A DNA stretch of 64,000 nt from Fomes fomentarius (taxonomy: Eukaryota > Basidiomycota > Agaricomycetes > Polyporales > Polyporaceae). Location of the stretch: the NCBI GenBank assembly GCA_022606135.1, contig JABYQN010000003.1:682001-746000 (forward strand), given 5' to 3'. Positions 35,616-45,230 of the stretch are shown here, piece after piece. Below the pieces are notes generated by a model. The model was given only the letters and a program-made list of their open reading frames with translations. It made no database searches and was not told where the DNA came from. Both the position numbers and the translations under genes were made by a program. How positions within the stretch are numbered: position 1 is the stretch's first letter; each line of letters starts with the position of its first letter.

Positions 35616-36770
35616 CCACACTTCTACTCGTTTGCCGAAAATTTCGGAGCTTGAAACGAGCAATTCCGCTGGCAAGTCCCGTGGCTGATCGCATGTCGTC
35701 TAAGTTTGTAACCAGGGCGCGGAGCCTGCTCGGCAGCGTTCAAGTGCTGCAGGAGAGCTGCGGGTTTCCGCCTCCTGGGTATAGAGGGCCGCCATCAGCT
35801 ACGGGCACCGGGACGACGACAATGGAGAGATGAGAACGCAGAGATGACATGAGTACGTAACCTCCACACTCATTTAGTAGCATGCAAGGGTTATGTCAAA
35901 CATGGAATGTTTGAGGAGGCACCCTTTCGAACCCCGCGTGTCCTTCGGTTACCAGTGTGTCACTTCCTCCATGTCACCGGTCCAAGCCCCCTTTCTACGC
36001 GGTCCCAATGGATGACCCAGACACGAGGGTGCGGATCCCCAGTGCGTATTGAGGTGCGAATTGACACGAGTGGTTGCGGATGAACCAGACAGGTGCTGCA
36101 AAGCACGACTGAGCTTCAGCCTAAACCACATTAAGGTATTATGCGCATCAAGCCATCCCTAACCACCTACATCAACCTCGTGACAAATCCTGCTCGGGAG
36201 CGGTTGAGGGCTAACCTGTTTCCTGAGTGCGCAGCGGGGGTAAGGGCCAAAACGGGAGGGTTCATTCCAACCGTATAGGTCGCCGCGGAGAGCGCCAGAA
36301 GTGTCGATTGGAAGTGAGCGACGGAGACATATGGATGGCAGAGAACGCATGCGTGAGGGGAGGGCCAGGCCCACCATTCCAGGGGCCCATACCCTGGGCT
36401 GCCTTTTACGGCGCCGTCACGCCTGCGGCCTCATGGCTGAAACCCTTAAGCGAGACTTGAGGCCCTCCTCACTCAACTAGCAACGCTCGCGGAGCTGATA
36501 GGCCACAGTCCACCCTGAATTGCACTGGAAGCCTATAAAACCAGGGACTCGCCTTCACTTGTCCAGTACCATCCCCCCGCGCTACAACATCGAGTGGAGT
36601 CGCGCTACTTCTCCTTCCCTTCCATCTTTGACACCGGCTGGACGTAATCAGGTGAGTGCGCTGCGCCTTCTTTGAGCACGAAACATGTGAATTGAAACGA
36701 ACCTTGTCTAGTTCTTTCCCACCCTATCTAAGAACAGCCACCAAAACGGTCTCCTTTGCCGACCACCACC
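35616..36770. other. Intergenic region and leader of the next gene
   Basis: It may include further exons of the preceding gene up to about 35833. Its right end holds a TATA box (36534-36540) and a 60-nt GT-AG intron in the 5' leader (36652-36711) of the gene at 36771. Confidence 0.45.
36534..36540 (+). promoter_or_regulatory. TATA box
   Basis: TATAAAA about 230 bases upstream of the ATG at 36771; the leader in between contains an intron at 36652-36711. Confidence 0.55.
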
Positions 36771-37217
36771 ATGACAATTCTCCCCATCTACGTCGCGCAA
36801 TACTACGCCGGGCACGGACCCTATGGTCTCCGACCCTACAGCTGGCATATCATCATGCAGACCGGGATCGACAGGAGCAGCGGGGAGCCTGTCGGGACTG
36901 CGTTCTATGTGAGGGGGACACAGGTGGGACATTGGGAGCTGCAGGTCCGCCGAGATGTCCGCTTCCGGGCGATCTCCGCGTATCGAGGGGCGGCGCGAGT
37001 GGGCCAAGTTGACGATAGGCACATAAAGGAGTTGGAATACCAGGTGACGAGGGCGGAGATCATTCACCACAACGCGGCTTGGGGCTACCAGGAGTGGGTG
37101 TGCGGAGCTCTCAGGAGGCTCCATGCGCATGACTTCCGGGTGGACGACCTCGTGTGGAAGAGGATGGGCGTCGTGATGCGTGACGCTGAGGAAGCTTTCA
37201 ACTCGTTCAGGGACTAA
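36771..37217 (+). CDS. Hypothetical protein, about 148 aa
   Basis: I do not recognise this protein with confidence. It starts at an ATG in an excellent context (CCACCATGA) right after a leader intron. The pattern is a small globular protein: SWHIIMQTG and a GTAFYVRG turn, then an aromatic/charged stretch VGHWELQVRRDVRFRAISAY, and a C-terminal half with HHNAAWGYQEWVCGALRRL. The layout (aromatic HW-like start, buried Trp/Cys near the end) resembles a group of small uncharacterised basidiomycete proteins with a papain-like appearance, but no catalytic set can be assigned. No signal peptide or membrane helix. Confidence 0.6.
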   Translation: MTILPIYVAQYYAGHGPYGLRPYSWHIIMQTGIDRSSGEPVGTAFYVRGTQVGHWELQVRRDVRFRAISAYRGAARVGQVDDRHIKELEYQVTRAEIIHHNAAWGYQEWVCGALRRLHAHDFRVDDLVWKRMGVVMRDAEEAFNSFRD

Positions 37218-37921
37218 GCGTCGGACGCTGGGGTGCGAAGGTTACAACTGTGTGGCAGAATCGTGATGAGCTTCGGAGGGCAGTGCTACTAGAGGTATCA
37301 AGGATCTAGAGATGTCGTCGACGGGTTCCGGAAGGAGTTCGTATGTCTGCTGTATATGGTTATGTTCTCGTAGTATGCCGCAGGCCATATGCTTTGTGAA
37401 TTGCTATCGTTATGCTCTGTGTATATGGCTCATAGGAGGCTCGACCTGTATCTTCATATCTTCGAGATTCTAGAACGAGCACATGTCAGACAATAGCGCG
37501 GCGCACGCAGTACACGCCATAGAAGACATGTCTGGGGTGCATATCCTGCCTTGTGAAGTGCATCCTCGCCGCTGGGCCGGATACACGCTGTAGGTGAAGC
37601 TTTGCGGCAGAGCTCGGCAACCTCTCTTATAAGGCACGGACAGATTGGAGCGGAGATATGTGGTCCTAGACTGACCCTTACAATGTCACGATAGGACCTC
37701 GCTAGGCATGACGCGCGACCGGGATGCCTTCCTGCCGCTCAGCGAACCGGGGATCAGACCGCAGAAGAGCGCCCACAGGGTGCGTAGTATGCAGATGTGT
37801 CGTCCATGTCACATGTCCCTTCATTGATACAGTGAATACTAGCAGTACAGCAAAGCCAATAACTCAATCGTACCGAAGAAACCATAGTCTCGCCTGCTGC
37901 CGTGATGCCGTGTCTATAAGT
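37218..37921. other. Convergent intergenic region
   Basis: About 700 bases between the 3' ends of the hypothetical gene (+) and BUD20 (-). No gene-like signal. Confidence 0.4.
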
Positions 37922-38604
37922 CTATATAATGACTTCCTGTTCCATAGGAGTGCCGGTCGCCGTATTTGTGGGACGTTTGCCCTCCCTGCCGAGCCCTGCA
38001 GCGCGTTCCGACTCTTCGATCGTATAGGCGGGCTCCCGAAGCTGTTTGCAACGCCGCTTATGAACCTTACTCCGCCAATGAGAACTGAGTGCATTATCCG
38101 TTTCGAAATATCTGTGAGATATACAGATGAGCATCCACTGTTTGACACCTTAGAATCAGTCGTAGGGAACAATAGTGAGATTCCACGACGAGTCAGTCGC
38201 ATATACGTCTGCAGTGGCGTTCAATTGAGATGTGGTGAGGTTCGAGAGCCAGACTGTCGTTCTGCGAAGCACGGGCGCGAAGAACACGAGATACTCACTT
38301 TGCACATTCGACGCAGTAATGCTGCGCCAGTCCAGGCTTTTCATAGTCGAGTGGTTGCGCCTCAAGAGCAGCTCGGTTCTATCGCACAGTCATTTTGGGA
38401 TGACATATACTTGCGCAGCGCTACACACCTTCGGGTCTAAGTCAATCAACTGAACCTGGTCCAAGTCCCTTGTTCGTGCCTGTATTAGAACTGCTCGTGA
38501 ATTTTATTAGCATGTTAGCAGTGTATCCTGCGCACCCTGGTCCGAGCGGCCCTATGTACGTCGCGTTGTGCGTGATGTGTGCGAGAACGGCGAAGGCGAC
38601 CCAT
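37922..38604 (-). CDS. BUD20: Bud20 / ZNF593-type zinc-finger ribosome biogenesis factor
   Basis: Bud20 binds late pre-60S ribosomal particles and helps export them from the nucleus. Four exons on the minus strand: [20 protein letters not shown] ending RTR; then [17 protein letters not shown]; then [20 protein letters not shown] with YCVECAK; then [20 protein letters not shown] and [16 protein letters not shown]. Introns are 38480-38535, 38379-38428 and 38112-38298, all GT-AG. The single C2H2 finger (CxxC, then HxxxxxH) and the [21 protein letters not shown] block are diagnostic. The length of about 128 residues fits the family. No single long frame covers it, so it is easily missed. It is divergent from the DAP3 gene. 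Confidence 0.92.
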
Positions 38605-38821
38605 ACTGCCAGATGGTGGTAGGAGCTGGTATGAGGCAGGAAGTTGCTCGACTTCTGCAGATTCTCCGATTACGTAAGAGCATCATGGGCGTCTGACGGT
38701 GAGTTCGGTCCAGATCCAGCGAAGTTACAAGTCGTATGCCAACCTCGCAGCACTTGGCTGCGTCAGTCTTCGTGCTTCCTCTACTATCACTGTTGTAGTG
38801 ACACTAGACTCCTCGGCCACA
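38605..38821. promoter_or_regulatory. Shared divergent promoter region, BUD20 / DAP3
   Basis: The ATG codons of BUD20 (-) and the mitoribosomal gene (+) are 217 bases apart, so their promoters share this segment. No TATA box seen. Confidence 0.5.
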
Positions 38822-40880
38822 ATGTCTCTGGTCACTGCTTTGCGTGCTGGAAGGTCGTCTTGCGGAGGGACCAACACTCTTGCTGTCACGAGTGTCATTG
38901 CTGTCCAGGCTCGAGGCTATGCGGCACCAGCGAAACCGGCCAAGAAGGGAGCATGTGCGTGTCCAATGAGCAGGGAAACTATTGATGACGGTGTGCTGAA
39001 TGTATGGATACGCAGCAAAGTTTCGTTCAAATGGGAAGGACGACAAAAGGAAGAAACGGGGACCGCGGGATGCCGGGGTGCGTGTCTACTTCATCTATCC
39101 TTTTCCCCAATTATACAAAACGAAGTCTCCTGTTGTTGTACTCGTGCCGCAAAAGCGTTTGACGTGTCGGTATAACGCGCGAACAAGTGCTTCGAGGTGT
39201 GGATGTCAATCCAACCTCTCTCAGCTCAAACCATTCCGCTGCTGTTCTCCAGTTGTGCACGCAAGGCCAATTATATACGCATGATCGCGTCCCCTTCTCC
39301 CCTTTCAAGTCTACTAGTAGCCGCAGGAAACTCATATGATATGCTTCAGCTCTTCCGTCTCATGCCGGCAAGTACCCTGGAGCATCCGATCTTCCAGCGC
39401 GAGCAACGGAGCGCCCTGCAGCTACCTATCTTTCGACCCGTGAGTCGTTGAACACTCATTGCTCTTCCTTCTCTCATACTGGGGTGCAATATAGGAAGTC
39501 ATAACACCGCAAGCGGCCAATCAAGCATTGGCATTCCCTACAGAAGACACAAAGGCGCTAAAGGCGTATGGTCTTCCGAAGAATGTGCTAGTGGATGTGA
39601 GTATTCAACAGTCAACGAGAGAGGCGATAGTGACACAAATCTTGCAGTACATGCTCCTGTCCAAACCGTGCTCTGTCGTGCGGAAGGTGACAGTGGACGC
39701 TCTCGATGTACTTGATAAGGCTGCAAATTCATCGAGCGCAGATACGCGGCTAGTGTTCAGTAAGTGATCTAGCCATTACACGCACTTGGCATATCCTTAT
39801 CATCACTGTTAGCGGGGAAGTCGGGATGCGGGAAGAGTTACCTCCTACTGCAGGTAGTGCAATATTGCATACAGAAGGAATGGATCAGCTTATATATCCC
39901 TCGAGGTTGGTCTCGTATTACGCGACCCTCGGCATCGCATTAACGCATGGCATGCCCGCAGCGATCAGCCTAGTCAATTCGTCAACACCGTACGTCTATG
40001 ACCCACGAACGCAGACCTATGGACAGCCGGCTTTCGCACAGCAATTGTTGAAGCGGTTTGTTGATGTGAACGAGACGCTTGTCCAAGGCTTAACCGTACA
40101 AGGAACCTATCCGTTCGAGGAGCGGACAATCGACAGCACGTCCCCTCTCTTAGACCTCATCAAATTCGGGATAGAGGTACAGCATCAAGCGCCGACAGTG
40201 CTCAGTGTTCTCTTCACGGAGCTCGCGCAGCAGACTAAGTCCGTCCTGCTTCCGCCTCGCGATGTTGGCCAGGGTTTTGATTGGTTTTGCAGGTACCCAG
40301 TACTGCTCGCGGTTGATGACTTCCAGGCGCTGTACTGTCAGTCTCTCTACCGCGACCCGTACTTCAAAACTGTCAAGGGCTACCACCTTGGTCTACCTAG
40401 GACTTTGCTGGAGTTTGCCAGCGGAAAGCGAGCTTTCGTACGTTCATGTTACTACATCAATTTCCATATTCAAAGGCTCACAAGGGCATCAGAAAAGGGG
40501 AGCATTCCTTGGGGCTCTATCCACGCAAAACACGACCTTTAGTGCGCCTTTGGAGCTGGTTGAGGCCCTAGGGCTCCAACCAACAGTTCCCTCCAACCCA
40601 TACGTACCTCGATCACCAGAACTTGTGCAGTATGCGAAGGGTTTGCGGAACTTCCCCGTGCCTGAACAACTCACGGTCGAAGAAGCTGCGTCTATCTTCG
40701 ATGTGTGGCAGAGCACAAATGCGCTGCATATCAGTAAGTGCCCACTTTTCATATCCTATCATAGGTTCTAAGGGTATCGCAGATCGGGGCGATGAGATGT
40801 TCCTCTCGAAGTACACTGAGGCGGGAGGAAACGCGAGGGAATTTGTGCAAAGGGGCTTGTTACAGACCGTGGCTATGTAG
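38822..40880 (+). CDS. Mitochondrial small ribosomal subunit protein mS29 (DAP3/Rsm23)
   Basis: A GTP-binding protein of the mitochondrial small ribosomal subunit. The N-terminus (MSLVTALRAGRSSCGG, then VQARGYAAP) looks like a mitochondrial presequence. It is followed by a basic KFRSNGKDDKRKKRGPRDAG exon, then LEHPIFQ, AYGLPKNVLVD and LLSKPCSVVR, all family landmarks. The P-loop is TGKSGCGKSYLLLQ (about 39820-39860), with EWISLYIPRAISLVNSSTPYVYD after it. The C-terminus KYTEAGGNAREFVQRGLL matches the DAP3 family end. About seven or eight introns. The exon between about 39080 and 39300 is the least certain. TAG at 40878-40880. Confidence 0.9.
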
Positions 40881-41108
40881 TCTGTGTTTATTCGTCGCTC
40901 TGCTAGACATATTATCATACCTCGACCCTATGTAATGGCATCGTACTCCCCACCGACATGATCAGATGTTGTGCGTGTCAGCCCGCCAAGCTTGTAACGG
41001 TCACATGACATACGCGTCCCCATGTAGAGCGCTTGAGGCGGTTTGGTTGACTTGCCTATCGCGTCCACCCTGAGTTTGAGATCTCGCTAGCTTTCCCGTC
41101 GACCGCCC

Positions 41109-43787
41109 ATGTCTCGTCTCCCACGGTTGCGCTCTTCTTCGCCTGACAGACCAGGACAAGCTCTACCACCGACCGTCACCATCCGTTCAGTACCGACCAT
41201 GCCGTCGGGATCATCAAGCACCGGGAACTCCCTCAAGCGCAAGGCACAAGAAAACATCGGCTCAGAGCTTCAACCACGGAAGCTTGCTGCCATCGCAGAA
41301 GGAGACACCAACCAACCTCTTCGACCGTCGAAGGTCGCGCCAAACACGAATGGGCAGATGAACAGGCTGGGCAAGGGCCCACCGCCTCTCACAAAACCAA
41401 GAGCACCTGCCTTGACCGCTTCGACGACGACCGCGACAGGAGCAAGGCGAATCACAAGAGCCACGAGTGCACCACCCAAGACCGCCCCTGTGCGGGCACC
41501 TGCAAGGCCAACATCAAGGACGGCATCAAGGACAACGTGAGTGGCGTTTGTGCTTTGGCTTTCTGGATGGAGGGCGGTCCTAGAAGAACGGACGGGTTGG
41601 ATGATTGTTGGTTGGAAAAGGAGGACTGAATGACTTAGAGGGAAGGCCTTATCACTCAAGCGGTGCACCTTTGCTATCACTCTCGACCAACGTTATAGTC
41701 CGGGACGGAACGCTGACGCTGACCTTGATGAATCTAGGACGAGAACCAATGCGAAAGATGACGACCGCTTCGACTCCCTGCAACAACAAATTGCCAACAT
41801 TGAATCTGCTCGCGCCGCCGATGCTGCCCGTCTCGACGCCGAGCTCGCTCAGGAGCGCGGCAAACGGTCCGACCTCCAAGCCTCACACGAAGCCCTCTCA
41901 CGCGAACTCACCAATGCCAAGTCGCAAGAGATTGCGCAACGCAAGGAACTCTTCATCGCCTCCGATGAGCTTCACGCCCTACGACAGCGCCATGAACGCG
42001 AGATTTCCGAACTTCAGGCCGACCTGCGCAAGAAGGACAGGGAGTTACGCGAGCTCAATGAGGACCTACGCATGTACCAGAGCGATCTCGAACGTGAACG
42101 CGAGACAGTGAAGGGCTTGAAGGCCACAATCTCCCAGCAAGCCACTGCGCAACTCAGCCTCACGGCGCAAATCGGGGCGATGCAAGCGGAAAAGGCTGCA
42201 TTCCAGGCCGAATACGACCGCACTGTGGGCACAAAAGCAGACCTCTTTATACAGCTCGAGCGTGCCCAGACGCGGGTTGTTGAACTCGAGCGCGAGGCCA
42301 GGGAGGGAGAGACCGTTCGTCGTAAGCTCCACAACATGGTCCAAGAGCTCAAGGGCAACATCCGCGTGTTCTGCCGCGTACGACCCATCCTGCGCTCTGA
42401 CATCCTGCCCGCGATGCTCGTGGCGTCCACCTCTTCGTCCTTGGAGTTGACAGACGGGACGAGGAGCCCTGATCTCGAGGAGGAAGCGCGTTCGCGTGAG
42501 GAAGCCATGGCTAAACTCGCGTTTCCCGACAAGTTGGACCACAGAGAGATCGTTGTCCGTGCATCCAGCGAGAGCGCGACCGGTCAAGAGCGTAAGGACG
42601 AGTGGCAGTTCACCTTTGACAGGGTAAGCACAATATCTGAGCGGTCTTGTGCTGGAGGCTGATCATTCGCAGGTGTTCGAGCCTCACTCGACTCAAGCCG
42701 AGGTATTTGAGGAGATTTCTCAGCTCGCGCAGAGCTGCACCGATGGGTACAATGTCTGTGTCTTCGCGTATGGTCAGACTGGGTCTGGAAAGTCTTTCAC
42801 CATGGAAGGCGGCAACGTATGTGAAGTCATACTTGGGGCCCGGACCCACGATACTGATATTGATCCTTGCAGACGGAGACGACAACCGGTATGATCCCTC
42901 GCGCAGTCCAGCAAGTCTTCCGAGTTGCCGACGAGCTCAAGAGCAAAGGCTGGCAGTACAAGATGGAGGGCCAGTTCCTCGAGATCGTAGGTCTTCTATC
43001 TTAGTTGCGTCCTGATCGTCGCCTGACCCGCTTTATGCAGTACAACGAGACCATCAATGACTTACTCGGCAAGGGTGAATTTGACAAGAAGAAGCACGAG
43101 ATCAAGCACGATCCCAAGACTGGGCGCACGACTGTCACCGACGTCAATGTCCTTCCACTTTCTTCTCCTTCCCAGGTCCGCACTCTCCTGTCGTTGGCCC
43201 AAGGCCGACGCACTGTTGCTGCGACCCTCATGAACGAGCGTTCGTCCCGTTCGCACTCGGTGTTCACGCTGCGTATCCGCGGAGAGAACACCTTGACTGG
43301 CGAGTCGTGTGAGGGCAGCCTCAACCTTGTCGACCTTGCTGGAAGTGAGCGGTTGGAGAAGAGCGGAGCAGCTAGCGACAAGGACAGGCTGAAGGAGACA
43401 CAGAGCATCAACAAGAGTCTAAGCGCGTTAGGCGATGTTATTGCCGCGCTGGGCGAGAAGGGTGAGGGCAAGAACGACAAGCATATTCCTTACAGGAATT
43501 CTAAGGTATGTTTGACTGACCTTGTGTCGGGATAGCCGCTGACGCATTACGCAAATACAGCTCACGTACCTGTTGCAAAACTCGTTGAGCGGGAACTCGA
43601 AGACGTTGATGGTTCTTAATTTGTCTCCGCTCGCGACTCATCTCAATGAGTCCTTGTGCTCTCTGCGCTTCGCTACCAAGGTACATCAGTGGAGACACTT
43701 CCTTATCAACATGGATCTAATTCGATCTTCTAGGTCAATAACACGTCCATCGGCACGGCGAAGAAGCAGACCAAGCACGCTCCGTAA
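41109..43787 (+). CDS. Kinesin-14 (C-terminal motor, Kar3/Ncd type)
   Basis: A minus-end-directed kinesin for spindle and nuclear movement. A basic, Pro/Thr-rich tail (residues 1 to about 143) could bind microtubules. A long coiled coil follows (about 41740-42340). The neck and motor start is [14 protein letters not shown], which places the motor at the C-terminus and defines kinesin-14. Motor motifs are [15 protein letters not shown] (P-loop), [11 protein letters not shown] (switch I) and [15 protein letters not shown] (switch II), then [14 protein letters not shown]. Introns include 41538-41737 (200 nt) and shorter ones near 42624, 42817, 42985, 43506 and 43680. It ends [16 protein letters not shown] with TAA at 43785-43787. 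A charged insert with an acidic [10 protein letters not shown] stretch lies early in the motor. Confidence 0.93.
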
Positions 43788-44128
43788 GCTTATCCAACTT
43801 ATTCATCGTCTGTCTTGTCTTGTCTACTCCCCTTGCTGCACGGCCTTCAAGTTGCTGTCATCGCGCTTTCCTGATAGTTTGTCTGATTCATCCTCCTGTA
43901 CTCTACTATTCCTCGATACATATACAACAAGCAGGATTTTACGTGACGCGTGCATATGGTGCAGAAATATCCGTAGTGCGCCATGATTCGCCATGTTGTG
44001 CAGAGAGCACGCCCAGACAGCCTGGAAGATAAAAAGCCCGGCTGATCTCCCCCCTTGTGAGCAATATGAATTCTGGCAGATCTTCAAATGCTTACCTTCC
44101 AGTTTCAGTATGAAACAGTACACTCACC
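43788..44128. other. Intergenic region
   Basis: About 340 bases with the kinesin 3' end and the promoter of the next gene. Nothing recognised. Confidence 0.4.
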
Positions 44129-45160
44129 ATGGCCTCCCAGGAAGAACATGCACTGACCGTGTTCAACTGCGGCTCCTCATCCAGCAACCAGCCTGTCTAT
44201 GGCGGGGGTCGCTGGGCGCGGTTTCTGGTACAGTCCTCAGGCTGGACGCAAGCGGGGATGTCATTGACATCCTCTCGTACGCGATGGTCGCTGCTGGTGG
44301 CGAGTTTGACCAGACCAAAGACATACATGCACCACACATGCAGCTGACCGCGAGCGGGTACGTGATGTCATCCGCAATTGAGGCAGCCCCGATGTTCCCG
44401 AAATGGAACTCAAACCTTCTCTGAATCTAATACGGTAGATGGAGATTGTGAGTCTCTCACCTTCTTGACCTTCTTGGAATGGAAAGAGTGCGCCCGACAA
44501 GTTGAATCATGCATATTAGCTTATAGATCGCAGTCAACTCGGGCCTGCATGAACGTAAGGCGGAGATGGCAAGGCGGACGTACGCGTAGGGATTCATTAG
44601 CCTGCTCGCTTCGAAGATCAGGTGCGCCTTAGTCGAGTCATGTCGGAGCACTACTCTCGGGCATTGATATTTCAGGCTCGGGGAGGTCCGCTTGAGGTCT
44701 TCTACTGGACGCAGATCGGCTTCCACAGTAAACTTAGGGCTCCTGCTTTGCAAACCGATGCCGCCCTCATTCTGATTTGACATCGCAGCTGTCCTCGTCC
44801 TCGACGACCTCAACCTTTATGGCCCGTTACGAGAGCCGATACGCAACGACATCAAGCACAAGTTCATCGTCGCGAAGAACGAGAAGCTGGTCCAGTTCGT
44901 AGATAGTCCCACAGACCAATCGAGTAGAGCAGAACATGGAGATTTGGCAGCGATTGAGGCGAGCTACTACTGTAAGTGGACGCCCGTAAGGACGGCAAAA
45001 TGAACGACGACGTTCTGGGAGCGTCATAGACGGACTGTATGCTATGATTCTGAATGGTAGAGTTACAAGAAAATGGGAGATGGAAGCGAGAAGCATGCAC
45101 CTGAGGGAATCGATAAAGCGAGATCTAGGTACAAACAAAGTCATTGTATCTGCTGAATAA
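44129..45160 (+). CDS. Hypothetical protein, about 270 aa, multi-exon with one frameshift
   Basis: Not recognised. Exons join in phase to MASQEEHALTVFNCGSSSSN..., LRLDASGDVIDILSYAM, FDQTKDIHAPHMQLTASGY, an optional 9-base exon (MEI), IAVNSGLHERKAEMARRT, RVMSEHYSRALIFQARGG with LEVFYWTQIGFH, TVLVLDDLNLYGPLREPIR and GLYAMILNGRVTRKWEMEA, ending with TAA at 45158-45160. The G run at 44204-44208 needs one more G to join the first block to the second. The regular phase agreement and GT-AG borders argue for a real gene. It ends 70 bases from the stop of the converging APN2 gene. No membrane helix or signal peptide seen. Confidence 0.6.
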
Positions 45161-45230
45161 CAGACAATCTGTACGCGACTATGTGAGGCGAAAAGCCAAT
45201 TGTGTGGATAACATGGTCGGGGCTATAAGC

